DNA of 64,000 nt, taken from contig JASSUI010000001.1 in the NCBI GenBank assembly GCA_031963415.1, forward strand, positions 1,550,001 through 1,614,000, written 5' to 3'. Position 1 is the first letter of the stretch. Each line of letters begins with the position of its first letter. Positions 17,293-26,209 of the stretch are shown here, piece by piece. The DNA is from JASSUD01 sp031963415 (GTDB lineage Bacteria; Pseudomonadota; Gammaproteobacteria; Burkholderiales; Burkholderiaceae). The position numbers were made by a program, and so were the translations under genes. Under the pieces are notes generated by a model, which did no database searches, was not told the DNA's origin, and saw only the letters and a list, made by a program, of their open reading frames with translations.

Positions 17293-17497
17293 TTAGAGCG
17301 TGTCTTCAATTAAAACGGGCGCGCTGGCTGGTACCTTCCTTCAAAAAGTCCATCTTAAAATGAGGTTGATGGTTTTCAGGCGTGCAGCCAAGGAAGGTGA
17401 CGCGGCGAGTACTGGATGTATTGGCAAGGAGCATGACGCCGGCTGCGCGCCTGAAAACCATCAACGCGAGCCCGTTTTAATTGAAGACACGCCCTAA
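17293..17497. repeat. 205-bp nested inverted-repeat element (MITE-like)
   Basis: Outer arms of 28 bp, starting TTAGAGCGTGTCTTCAATTA and ending with its complement at 17470-17497, differ at one base. An inner pair TTGATGGTTTTCAGGCG (17366-17382) and its complement (17448-17464) is nested inside. An ORF spans it but is just the palindrome. A solo end is at 9963. A transposable origin is likely, and it could fold into a long cruciform. Confidence 0.8.
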
Positions 17498-17772
17498 TCT
17501 GTAACGTTATTACTTAAAGAATCATTAAAAAATGATTGCTATGTAATCAAGCATGAAGGATTGGATTGGTTTTCTCTGAATAAAAAAGCTCTTTTTCTTG
17601 ATTTACCCTCATTCCAGCGCACCATTTCGCTGCGGCTTTGCTGACTAGTTCGACGCTTCTCTAATCTTAGAGCGCACCATTAGAGATCGAGGCTACCTAA
17701 AAATTTAGTGAATAAAGCACTTGAGGAGTAAGTTTGTGTTTGCTATAGTTGCGTCTTTCTGTTTTCACAGAT

Positions 17773-17848
<76 letters not shown>

Positions 17849-17981
17849 AAAAACCTTTAAATATCAAAGGGTTGTGCGATTTTATAAGCGCCTCAATTTC
17901 CAAAAAAATACAAGCGTAAATAAAACGTGAATAGATTCCTGTTCTGGTATTTATTCCCTTGTTTCCATTACAAAGCACCTC

Positions 17982-18057
17982 GCTACTTTAGCTCATCAGG
18001 TAGAGCAGTTGATTTGTCATCATCAGGTGGTAAGTTTCAGTCCTACAACTGCTACTA
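17982..18057 (+). pseudogene. Degenerate tRNA-like sequence
   Basis: A tRNA-like core is visible: TTTAGCTCATCAGGTAGAGC matches D-arm consensus, and a T-loop-like TTTCAGT lies between weakly pairing arms. The anticodon stem TTGA/TCAG encloses a loop expanded by a TCATCA duplication, and acceptor arms do not pair. The isotype is not assignable. It lies 134 bp after tRNA-Phe and just before the integrase remnant, which suggests a decayed integration-site structure. Confidence 0.5.
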
Positions 18058-18089
18058 GAATTATCTTTCCCTTTAAATCCAAATCTCCC

Positions 18090-18197
18090 TTATGCTGCAT
18101 CTAGCATCCCATTTAACCTAGCTGATGCTTGTGCTAAATGGCCTGTAGAAAAGTGCGCATATCGCCGTACCATCGCCGCTGTCTTCCATCCGCCAAG
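18090..18197 (-). pseudogene. C-terminal remnant of a tyrosine integrase
   Basis: Only the last 35 codons survive: GGWKTAAMVRRYAHFSTGH followed by LAQASARLNG. This is the typical end of phage/island integrases and contains the nucleophile tyrosine in RRYAHFS. An in-frame TAG lies immediately upstream and no catalytic Arg/His boxes are found before it. The gene end points at the tRNA genes, the usual orientation for islands inserted at a tRNA. Confidence 0.75.
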
Positions 18198-18292
18198 CTA
18201 GGCCGGAATGTAATTGGGGCGGCGGTTACAGGCTATGATCATACTAAAAAGTGGCTGGCTGGAGTTCTGATTTATCAGCGGCGGCTAAAGAA

Positions 18293-18598
18293 ATGACGGT
18301 GGAACAGCGCGGTGCATTTTATGCAGCTGCATTGGTTTCCGCGACCGAGGCGGGAACAGATAAAGCACAAGCCTTTATGCAGCAATATGGCACGCAATTT
18401 AAAAACACCTTGTAGGCTGTTGCGCAAAACCGTTATGGGTTAACAGCTACTCAAGCAGCCGTATATACGGAGTCCTTTGACACTAATTCGGCCAGGATGG
18501 CTCAGGCCGTACAAGCGCTCAAAATGGAATATGTAGAAAGAAAGGCAGAGGGTGCTATTCAAATATTGTTCTTTGAGAACTTAAATCTTACTGATTAA
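18293..18598 (+). pseudogene. Unrecognised pseudogene with an internal stop
   Basis: A coding-like frame starts at an ATG (MTVEQRGAFYAAALVSATEA), meets TAG at 18413, and continues in the same frame (AVAQNRYGLTATQAAVYTES) to TAA at 18596-18598. Amino-acid composition on both sides is protein-like, so one gene with a nonsense mutation is likely. The family is not recognised. It lies in the decayed island between the integrase remnant and the toxin-antitoxin pair. Confidence 0.45.
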
Positions 18599-18708
18599 CT
18601 GATACGATTTGGCTTGATAGTTTTCGACTTCAATCGGCTAAAACTCAACTCGGTAAACAAATTAGCACTTGGTGGTTCAGCATTGATTTTGTTCATTTAG
18701 CTTAGCGC

Positions 18709-19128
18709 TTATCTTAAATTTTCCACAATTTCAACAAGTGCCCTAGCCGTAACAATGCGCGTTGTTTTATAGCGTTCAAATTTAAGTAAGTCACTTTTAT
18801 CTCCTGTCACAAGAAATTCAGCTTTAGCTATTTGAGCTAAGGCTAATAAAAAATTGTCATTAGGATCAGGTGATAAATCGACATCAGGCAGATTACCGTA
18901 CATTGACGCTAGTCGACGAATACTATTGATCATATTGCCAACTTCATACGGTTTAAGCCTTCCTCTAAAGAAGGGGTGCCGTGAAACACGGTTTAGTTCA
19001 TCTAACTGTTGCTCGCATGAAACTAGATCAAATTTATCTTCTTTCCAGTATTCATAAAGTCTATCGGGTGGTGTGTACTGCCCTATAAGGGCTGAGATCA
19101 AGATATTCGTATCGAGGATGATGCGCAT
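18709..19128 (-). CDS. PIN-domain toxin of a type II toxin-antitoxin pair
   Basis: The 139-residue protein starts with the PIN motif ILDTNILISALIG (acidic residue near position 6). It keeps the central acidic site EQQLDELNRV and the C-terminal DLSPDPNDNFLLALAQIAKAEFLVTGDKSDLL, which carries the remaining metal-binding aspartates. It fits the putative PIN toxin family COG1569, presumed Mg2+-dependent RNases. It starts 5 bp after the antitoxin stop on the same strand, so the two are co-transcribed. All expected catalytic acids seem present, so it may be active. Confidence 0.85.
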   Translation of the reverse strand: MRIILDTNILISALIGQYTPPDRLYEYWKEDKFDLVSCEQQLDELNRVSRHPFFRGRLKPYEVGNMINSIRRLASMYGNLPDVDLSPDPNDNFLLALAQIAKAEFLVTGDKSDLLKFERYKTTRIVTARALVEIVENLR

Positions 19129-19133
19129 TTGCT

Positions 19134-19388
19134 TTATACGGAGTTACGCATCTGAGCGCGAGTTTCTCGGATAGCTTGGTCAATTTCAGCATCTAAATCA
19201 TCAGATGAAAGATCGCGGTTACGCTCTTTTACCTCCTGTACAGTTTTATCAAGTATTTCTCGGCATACTGCCTTCTCTATAAAGGCAGAAAGATCACCTT
19301 TTTTCATCCCTTGCGTCCCCAGCAAGCTGCGCAAGGCGAAATTGGTTTCGCTCGATAGGCTGATAGTCAAACGAACTGCTGCTGACAT
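19134..19388 (-). CDS. Ribbon-helix-helix antitoxin
   Basis: The 84-residue product begins AAVRLTISLSSETNFALRSL, a beta-strand/helix start typical of RHH DNA-binding dimers, followed by a second helix (KKGDLSAFIEKAVCREIL). The C-terminal part is highly charged (KERNRDLSSDDLDAEIDQAI), as expected for a toxin-wrapping tail. AGGAG lies 6 nt before the ATG. It precedes the PIN toxin, and a palindrome upstream is a good autoregulatory operator candidate. Confidence 0.85.
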   Translation of the reverse strand: MSAAVRLTISLSSETNFALRSLLGTQGMKKGDLSAFIEKAVCREILDKTVQEVKERNRDLSSDDLDAEIDQAIRETRAQMRNSV

Positions 19389-19410
19389 AAAAAACTCCTA
19401 GATGTATAAG

Positions 19411-19436
19411 TGCATAGTCATATATATGCTTATGCA
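19411..19436. promoter_or_regulatory. Palindromic operator candidate for the toxin-antitoxin operon
   Basis: TGCATA-GT-CATATATATG-CT-TATGCA is a 26-bp palindrome with only the two symmetric GT/CT dinucleotides unpaired. It lies 23-48 bp upstream of the antitoxin start, where an RHH dimer pair would be expected to repress its own promoter. Binding is inferred. Confidence 0.6.
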
Positions 19437-19663
19437 GCCATTGTTACATATCACTCCTTCTGCTGCTAGCTATACTATATTATGTGTCTTCGTAATTTAG
19501 CTCATTCGGTTTTTGTTTTGATCGAAGAAAAGCACGCCTTAGAAACGTTATGCTGGCTATTGAAAAACAAACCTTATTTTTGACAGCAAGGAAGACGAGA
19601 AATAAATAAGACGAAACTTTTTAAACTGCGCAGCGTCAATCGCTTAAATGAGGAGGGAGAGTG

Positions 19664-20119
19664 ATGGATGGTTTTGATTCCTCTACTGTATCCGCTGAGG
19701 ACGATTTGGTTTTACTAAAAGCAGATGAGAAGATTTTTAAATTTCTAGCTAGTAAGAACCAAGTGTTAGAAGAGAAATATGGGCTTAATTTTGCCTCTGT
19801 CATCTCTCGGTTGGCAGGGAATGATATTGTTAATACGGTAGAGGCTAATCAACAAAGGCATCCTAACCATAAAATAGCTGTCGTTGTTATGCAGCTGGAT
19901 ACAAAGCCATATCTGTATGAAGTGCCATTTTTAGAAGAGTCATCTAATATTATTTTTTTAAAGACGTTTTATCCTAGCCGCAAGATGATGTTTAAGTGTT
20001 GGGGAGTACCGAGGAAGTCGAAGCAACTTAAAAAGCGTTTGAGGAAAAATGCTGCATCTGAGGTTGCTGTTTCAATACAAACAACGTCTATCGCAATATC
20101 AGTTAGCGATGAAATCTAA
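19664..20119 (+). CDS. Hypothetical protein (about 151 residues)
   Basis: Not recognised. The ATG at 19664 is preferred over the in-frame GTG at 19661 because AGGAGG lies 7 nt upstream. The middle has an alternating hydrophobic stretch (IAVVVMQLD, LYEVPF) followed by IIFLKTFYPSRK, an arrangement faintly like small toxin folds of the BrnT/DUF4258 type, but this is not firm. The C-terminus is basic and then Ser/Thr-rich. No partner gene with a clear antitoxin look follows. Confidence 0.55.
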   Translation: MDGFDSSTVSAEDDLVLLKADEKIFKFLASKNQVLEEKYGLNFASVISRLAGNDIVNTVEANQQRHPNHKIAVVVMQLDTKPYLYEVPFLEESSNIIFLKTFYPSRKMMFKCWGVPRKSKQLKKRLRKNAASEVAVSIQTTSIAISVSDEI

Positions 20120-20499
20120 AGGTCGATTTCTTTTGCCACTGCTAGACCTTTTTTTGTTTTTTAGCCATGAAAAATTGAGTGCGTTTGAGCAGACGGGCTG
20201 CAAGAATGGCTCAAACAATCGCATAAAATTGAAGTAGCGTATTCAGATGATCCGTGGGTGACTGTTTGACAAATGTTTGAAATTTTGCAATATTTAAAGC
20301 GTCACTGAAACAGCAGTGATCTGGGTCTGATAGCCCAGATATCCGGGGCTTGGTTCTGCGTTCTATGGCGGGGCCGGGTAGGGGAGCCTTTGTGCTCGCC
20401 GAGTTCCTTGGATATCGGTCTATCAGCCTTGCTCGGTTCCGCCACCCTTCGTCTGATAGCGAGAGGAGCGGATTTTTATACAATCCAAGGGAGCAAACC
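20120..20499. other. Stretch without a firm gene, phage-satellite-like in flavour
   Basis: A frame runs through 20350-20499 into the next gene, but a better start lies at 20500. The DNA around GGGGCCGGGTAGGGGAGCC has the look of leader regions found before Ash/Icd-like small genes in phage satellites. This is a weak impression only. Confidence 0.25.
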
Positions 20500-20745
20500 A
20501 TGTTTCACTCTCACTCTATCCCCGCACCCCCACGGGATTCTTCTTTATTCCCCGGTATTCCACGTAGTAGTAAAAATTTCCCTACGAGGCACTCTATTCA
20601 CGTAGAGCACTTTCTATATACGCCGTCCTTTTTCCATAAACCCTCTAGGCATTCTTTCGATACCTCCCCAACAGAATCATTTCCTGAATTAACAAGTGCT
20701 ATTTCTAACGCTCATCGACTATCAAGCCAGAGGGGGGAGCAATGA
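20500..20745 (+). CDS. Small hypothetical protein, coupled to the next gene
   Basis: Starting from the ATG at 20500, which has AAGGGAG about 6 nt upstream, the product is about 81 residues, rich in Ser, Pro, His and Phe and without a recognisable domain. The frame is open further upstream to 20350. Its stop overlaps the start of the next gene (ATGA), which supports translation of both. Confidence 0.4.
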   Translation: MFHSHSIPAPPRDSSLFPGIPRSSKNFPTRHSIHVEHFLYTPSFFHKPSRHSFDTSPTESFPELTSAISNAHRLSSQRGEQ

Positions 20746-21092
20746 GCCTAACCACCGACATATTCGTTAATATTTTTGCTGAAAGACGTACGCAAGAAAT
20801 TTACAAATCTAAGTGCGTCCGTCCACGCTTTAATGACTTTCTCAATTTTGTATATGACATACAAGATGATAATCAACATGATTTTGCGTCGATGCTGCAT
20901 CAGGCATGGAAGAAAGATGATGCAACCTTCGGGTTGATAATTCGAGAACGAATTAAGCACTGCTTTTTGGAGGTGGCAGAAATTGAGGCAGACGAAGAAA
21001 AGGAAGAATATCAAAGGCTCAATGCTATATCGCATCGCTTATCCGATCTGATGCGAGAAAGAACGCCTAGCTCAGTTGGTGATAGCCGCTAG
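20742..21092 (+). CDS. Hypothetical acidic helical protein
   Basis: The 116-residue product looks mostly helical. It carries an acidic C-terminal half (VAEIEADEEKEEYQRL) and an aromatic-rich N-terminal half (RFNDFLNFVYDIQDD). No family is recognised. It overlaps the preceding small gene by 4 bp, so the pair is probably an operon. Position between a toxin-antitoxin pair and an IS fragment suggests accessory cargo. Confidence 0.5.
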   Translation: MSLTTDIFVNIFAERRTQEIYKSKCVRPRFNDFLNFVYDIQDDNQHDFASMLHQAWKKDDATFGLIIRERIKHCFLEVAEIEADEEKEEYQRLNAISHRLSDLMRERTPSSVGDSR

Positions 21093-21239
21093 GCGTTACA
21101 TTGAACGCATCGCCTTTTGGGTAACTTATCCACGTGAGAAGGCTGAGCACTTCCATTTCTGAGCCTATCAGGAATAATGAGATGGTCCCCTCTCTATTAA
21201 ACTAATTACGTTAGTAAAGCGTTTTTTACGGAGACCATC

Positions 21240-21477
21240 ATGGATAAAGTGACACTAATCGGTATTGATCTGGGTAAGAAATCGTTTCACGCTCATGGAC
21301 AAGACAAGGCTGGACGGAAGGTGTTTTGCAAGAAGCTCACGCGTAAGCAATTGCTTGAGTTTTTCAGCAATTTCCAGGTCAGTGCAGTCGTCATGGAAGC
21401 GTGTGCAGGCTCGCACTATATGGCCCGCAAGCTGGTAGAGTTTGGGCATCAGGTCAAACTGATCTCTTTGCAATTTG
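21240..21477 (+). pseudogene. Truncated IS110-family transposase (N-terminal part)
   Basis: The first 80 residues contain IGIDLGKKSFHAHGQDKAG, the DEDD-type N-terminal active site of IS110 transposases, and VVMEACAGSHYMARKL. Similarity stops after KLISLQFV, where normal IS110 proteins continue for over 200 residues. The break is close to the 3' end of P1, so the IS was probably cut by the rearrangement that placed the array here. Confidence 0.85.
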
Positions 21478-21556
21478 TTATATTTACTCGCATCCGCTTC
21501 TGATCGAAAGCTAAGCTTTTTATAGGAATGGATAAAGTAAAGCCAGATGCATCCCT

Positions 21557-24500
21557 TTATTCTTCTTTCTGCCATGCGGTGAGCTGTGCTTGCTTTTGCA
21601 CGGTAATAAAAGCCTGCGTCACTTTATCCACTTGCTCGGCTTCTAGAAGAATCGTTTTGAGATTTCCTGCGGTGTAAAAGCAGAGGCGGCTTTCTTGAAT
21701 ATACAGTGCGGTAACCTGTTGTCTGGGTGCCAGAAATACGTGGCGATAGAGAGCCTGGATTTGGTCTGAGGTTAAATCGGGTAACAGGGGATAAAGTAAA
21801 TTCAGTTTAGAACTTAATACTTGAGCGGCGGCACGTCTAACAGGCTTGCTGGAGCGCTGAACTGCCGCAATCAAACTCTCAATCGACTCTTCAGATAGGA
21901 ATTTGTGCCGCTCTAATATCATTAATACAGACTCTTTGACGGCTACGTCTTTGTGATTTTGTAAAATCCTCAAAGCCGAAAGAGTCTCGTCAGATAGCGC
22001 ATCTTCTAACATTAAAGTTTGAACTGCTACCGCTCTATTTACTTCGTTATCATCTGCTAGAAGATTCACTAAAGTTAAAGTCGAAGTAGCTGAGGTAGGA
22101 GATGCTTGCAGCTTATTCATCACTGGTGCTGTAGCTTCGTTGCTGACTTTATTCTCCTTTTGTAATGCAGTATTTGGAGGTGAAGTAACTGTATTAAGGC
22201 GATTTTCTTGCTGAGTTAGCATATAGCCTGCTACCTCTCTCACCCACATATTTTCATGCTTGAGTAAGCTAATCAAGTCGGAAATTATATGATCAGACAG
22301 TATTTTCCGTTCGATTAATACTCCTGCTGCCCATTTTTTGGTCAGCCCATTTTCATGCTTGAGCAAATCAATCAAGTCGGAAATGGCACGATCAGATAAA
22401 GCTTTCTGTTGGCGTAATACTGCTGTTGCCGATTCTCTGGTCAGCTCATTTTCATGCTTGAGCAAGTCAATCAAGTCGGAAATTGCACGATCAGATAAAG
22501 CTTTCTGTCCGATTAATACTCTTGTTGCCCATTCTCTGGTCGGCTCATCTTCATGCTTGAGCGAGTCAATCAAGTTGGAAATTACGCTATCAGACAGTGT
22601 CTGCTGTCTGCTTAATAATGCGAATACCCAATCTCTAGCCTGCTTATTCTCATGTTTTATTAAATTAGCCAAACTCGTTAAGATGGTTTCAGACAAGGCA
22701 GGACGATATAGTAGGGCTGGAAGGACGTTTATTTCTCCTTCAAAATGATTGAGAAAACTGAGTAATAAGGGATTAGGAAAGGCGTGATGGCGAAGGAGGA
22801 AGCTTGCCCAACAGTTCTCAGATGCTATCTCAAAACGTAGCCACCATCTTAATTTCTCTTCCAATCTAGCGACATACGGGGGATTTAATTGAGAGCGAGC
22901 TTCGCTTAGACATCCCATCATCACTTGCTGATGACGCAGACCAATCAAATCATGAGGTGCAGCTTCTAACAGTGTAAAAAACTGCACTAATGCGTGCCCT
23001 CTGAGTAATCCGGCGACCATCCACAAGACGATCTCGTAACGTGGGTCGTATTTATGTGATGCGATAAAGGCGTACAGTTGTTCTTCTTTAAGGATTAAAC
23101 CTGTGCTGCTAATATTTTCTGCATAAGCTTGAAGATGTCTTGCCAAGAATTTTGCGGCGAAGAACTCTTGAAATGTCAAATGTAAAAAGTGATAAGCACG
23201 CTGAGTTTCTGGCAGATGTGCATCAGCAGTATGTAAAAAAGATGTTTGTTTGAGATCGCGCTTTAAAAGCAAAGGTAACGCCTCTGTACTTGCCCGAGTT
23301 TCATTCAAAGCGTCAGTGAGGTCATTTAAATAGGCAAGATCGAACTCAATACGTGCATCTTGCAATCCCTTAAAGGCCAAATAGCTTAAGTACTCATTTT
23401 CTGCTGCAACCAACTGTTTTTCGATTTGTTTGAGCGATAGCCCTTGAATATCGCTCAATGAAAGCAAGGTGCCATCTTGTGCTTTTTTCCCTAAACGTGC
23501 GCCATCTTTATGCCACAGTTTTTCAACCATCACCTGATAAAGCACACTCATCGTGATAGCTCCTTGTTTGCGCTTTGACACAGGAAGAGAGTCCCAGCTA
23601 TAGCAAAGCGCGTCGAGCTGAATTGGAATATTGACGAGTCCCTGAATTAGTGGAGTTCGCTTAATGAACTGTTGAATGGCAGTTTGGTTCGCTTCAGGCA
23701 CAAACGTTTGAATATAAGTTTGCACATTGTCTGGTGTAAAACCCACTGTTTCTAATTCTAGATCTAGCTGACCAAGTCGATGAGAGTCGACGCCAGCAGG
23801 ACGAGAGGTCATGACTACGTGCTTTTGATTCAGTAATTCTTTTAAAAATCGACTCAGTGGCCGATCATCATCGAACTCGCCAATCACTTCGTCTAAGCCA
23901 TCTAGAATAAAAAGGGTCTTGTCTATATAACGCAAGAAAGCTTGGGTTAAGGCTTTAGCATTGATTTGACTGGCAAAATAGTGTTTGCTCAATAGTTTCT
24001 CTAAGCTATAGCATTGAAATGTCTTAAGTTGTCTTAAGGGTATCCAAAGCACATAGGCAAAGTCATTTTTCCAGCTCGCTTGGTGTTGATAATCATAGAC
24101 AAGCTTCTTGCATAAAGTTGTCTTACCGATGCCTGCCCGCCCTTGAATCAAAATCCGCTTTGGAAAACCAATCGAACCATCGCGTAGTTTTTGCGCGTCG
24201 AAAAGATGCTCTAGTTTGATTAGCTTGCTGTAATCAGCCTCTTGGAGATTTTCACTACTGGGTAGGCGTGTCACCGAGGCCGCTTGCTGTTCCAATATTT
24301 TTTTGTCTTTTTCCAGTTGGGCTTGTTGCTCAACAAGGGCGAGATTAATGTAGCAGTCCTCCAGTGAGGCAGTTTCGCCTGAGACGCGCTGAATCGACAG
24401 ATTCAAGTGGTAATAGTGCTGAGACAATGCTTGGTGTAAGTCGCGTAAGGAAGGATCACGTGGATGCAAGGCCTGTTGGTTTAGCGCTGCCTGCACTTTA

Positions 24501-25705
24501 TTTAAAGTCGCTTCTACACGATCAAAATACTCGAGTGCCGTTGGCGCAGCTGATTTTTGCTTTAGCTCCTCAGTAAAAAGGCTGTATTCATTCCAAAACT
24601 GATCTAAAGCTGCTTTAGCCTCATCGCTTGTAATGAACAGTCGCTCAATGAGCTTAAACATCACTGCATGTCGACCTTGATTAGGATACACAGCTTGCCC
24701 TGCCTGGGCTTGCTGCTCAAAGCGACGAAAGTCGGTGATGCGGACCCTGGTGTCATCAATAAATCTCGCTAGGCATGGTCGGTAGCTCTTTTCGGTCAAT
24801 TCAACGGGGATGATTCCATGCCCATCTGTTAATTCTTCAGCCCGGATATGCAGAAAGGCCATTTCTGTGAGCACGTGGTGAAAACCGTCTTGTTTACAGA
24901 ATGTATTCACCACTCGGCGTATGTTGCTATCTCTCTTTTCACGAGCATCAACGAGATAGGCCTGTTGCAATGCGAGATAAAAATCAGAGTAGGCTGGCCA
25001 GTCTAAATACTTAGCTAACACTTCAGAACAACAGACGACGACCTTATCTACTGGCTTAACTTCACTACGCAACTGCGTAGGTAGCAAACAGAGTTGACTG
25101 GTTAGGATATCTTCAAGCTGCCCATCCTTTTGAGGATGTCCGCTTAACCCTGAATAAGGTTGCGCCAGTGGAGTTTGGTCTGAATAAAGTTGAACGCGAA
25201 GCTGAGTAAGTTTGTTAATTAAGTATTTAGCGACTTCGGCTTTGGCTCGTCCATAAGCTAAATTGTGATGAGCATAGACGAGAAATAAGCTAGGTTGATT
25301 AGGGATTTCTAACGATGCCAGCACAGAGAGCATCTTCTCAAACAGGCGATCGATTAGTGCGCTTTTTTCTTGAGTGGAGAGGATTCTCTTCGACCAAATC
25401 GACGAGCCACTGTTAAAGAACGAGAGAATAGGGTCCATCCATGTTTGATAGTTCGCCTGATTCTCCCTCTGGACTAGAGGGATGCCACTATATATAGAGG
25501 CTACCCCCTCTAGAGCAGTTTTCGCTTTAGCATGCTCGGATTTTTGTATATCAGTCTCTCTTACCTCATTGCCTACCTCGACGGGGCTAACTTGAGTCGT
25601 GTTAAAGCGGTCCTCTTGTTTTCCATCATCTGTATTTTTGTTGGTTACTCGTTTATGAAATAAAGGTAGGCCATTGCCTGGTGTGAAGTTACCTAAGCTA
25701 TTCAT
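21557..25705 (-). CDS. P1: SEFIR/TIR-like-NACHT-HEAT STAND protein
   Basis: The 1382-residue product begins with about 120 residues of low-complexity N-terminus unlike its paralogues. A SEFIR/TIR-like domain follows: strand SLFLVYAHHN (139-148), YSDQTPL, VDKVVVCCSEVL and HVLTEMAFL. The linker has IQRVSGE and CYINLALVE. The NACHT domain has Walker A GRAGIGKT (522-529), Walker B TLFILDGLDEV (about 597-607) and MTSRPAGVD. The NLR-type helical segment FLHLTFQEFFAAKF follows. About five HEAT-like units of 33 residues occupy roughly 985-1170, followed by the shared C-terminal cap. The NACHT half is closest to P7. It is the only full-length member on the minus strand, divergent from P2. Function is inferred: signal-activated oligomerising ATPase with a defence-type effector. 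Confidence 0.88.
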   Translation of the reverse strand: MNSLGNFTPGNGLPLFHKRVTNKNTDDGKQEDRFNTTQVSPVEVGNEVRETDIQKSEHAKAKTALEGVASIYSGIPLVQRENQANYQTWMDPILSFFNSGSSIWSKRILSTQEKSALIDRLFEKMLSVLASLEIPNQPSLFLVYAHHNLAYGRAKAEVAKYLINKLTQLRVQLYSDQTPLAQPYSGLSGHPQKDGQLEDILTSQLCLLPTQLRSEVKPVDKVVVCCSEVLAKYLDWPAYSDFYLALQQAYLVDAREKRDSNIRRVVNTFCKQDGFHHVLTEMAFLHIRAEELTDGHGIIPVELTEKSYRPCLARFIDDTRVRITDFRRFEQQAQAGQAVYPNQGRHAVMFKLIERLFITSDEAKAALDQFWNEYSLFTEELKQKSAAPTALEYFDRVEATLNKVQAALNQQALHPRDPSLRDLHQALSQHYYHLNLSIQRVSGETASLEDCYINLALVEQQAQLEKDKKILEQQAASVTRLPSSENLQEADYSKLIKLEHLFDAQKLRDGSIGFPKRILIQGRAGIGKTTLCKKLVYDYQHQASWKNDFAYVLWIPLRQLKTFQCYSLEKLLSKHYFASQINAKALTQAFLRYIDKTLFILDGLDEVIGEFDDDRPLSRFLKELLNQKHVVMTSRPAGVDSHRLGQLDLELETVGFTPDNVQTYIQTFVPEANQTAIQQFIKRTPLIQGLVNIPIQLDALCYSWDSLPVSKRKQGAITMSVLYQVMVEKLWHKDGARLGKKAQDGTLLSLSDIQGLSLKQIEKQLVAAENEYLSYLAFKGLQDARIEFDLAYLNDLTDALNETRASTEALPLLLKRDLKQTSFLHTADAHLPETQRAYHFLHLTFQEFFAAKFLARHLQAYAENISSTGLILKEEQLYAFIASHKYDPRYEIVLWMVAGLLRGHALVQFFTLLEAAPHDLIGLRHQQVMMGCLSEARSQLNPPYVARLEEKLRWWLRFEIASENCWASFLLRHHAFPNPLLLSFLNHFEGEINVLPALLYRPALSETILTSLANLIKHENKQARDWVFALLSRQQTLSDSVISNLIDSLKHEDEPTREWATRVLIGQKALSDRAISDLIDLLKHENELTRESATAVLRQQKALSDRAISDLIDLLKHENGLTKKWAAGVLIERKILSDHIISDLISLLKHENMWVREVAGYMLTQQENRLNTVTSPPNTALQKENKVSNEATAPVMNKLQASPTSATSTLTLVNLLADDNEVNRAVAVQTLMLEDALSDETLSALRILQNHKDVAVKESVLMILERHKFLSEESIESLIAAVQRSSKPVRRAAAQVLSSKLNLLYPLLPDLTSDQIQALYRHVFLAPRQQVTALYIQESRLCFYTAGNLKTILLEAEQVDKVTQAFITVQKQAQLTAWQKEE

Positions 25706-26209
25706 CTTTTTATTTATTCGGTTTAACGATTAGATTTGTGTGCACGTTTTTGTCTAGGTGAACTGATTAATTGAGACCGTCCAGTTACCTTAAAAAACAT
25801 CACGAATGGATATGAAGAAACTTTGTTGGCAGGCAGACCATACGCATAAAGCGCATTGTTAGAAATCAGGTCATCCCCAGGTTTTCAAATTAGGCAAGTG
25901 TAACCTTCACTTCTGGGCAAGTGCATGATTTCTTTCGTACCTACGAGCATGCCGACAATATCCAGAGAGTTACCCATATAGCTCTGCTTATGGCGAAACG
26001 TAGAATGCTGAATTCTTGGCTGTAGGTTATACATTACTGTACTTGGCCCGTACTCCTTTTGGTGCAAAGCGAGTAGGTAAATATAGTTAACTGCTTTTAA
26101 ACCATCAAATATAAAAAATACGTCAAGTTAGACCTTCCGATTCATAACAGAGAGGGTAAATGCCACTCATTGCTGAGGGAGATAGATATTATTAAAGGGG
26201 TATTCGCTT
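25706..26209. other. Divergent control region between P1 and P2
   Basis: A region of 504 bp, AT-rich, between two outward-reading giant genes. A 60-codon frame on the minus strand (25885-26067) has no ribosome site and no recognised family, so it is not called. Promoters for both genes must lie here or in the leaders; no strong -10/-35 pair stands out. Confidence 0.4.

Noticed and set aside
17300..17497. ORF of 65 codons
   Set aside because: It lies entirely within the inverted-repeat element and just reads its palindrome.
17982..18057. Functional tRNA gene (Asp or Thr)
   Set aside because: Acceptor arms do not pair and the anticodon loop is expanded, so it is listed only as a degenerate tRNA-like sequence.
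25885..26067. 60-codon minus-strand ORF between P1 and P2
   Set aside because: No ribosome site, no recognised family, and it sits in a control region; it may be a bit of old IS but cannot be supported.
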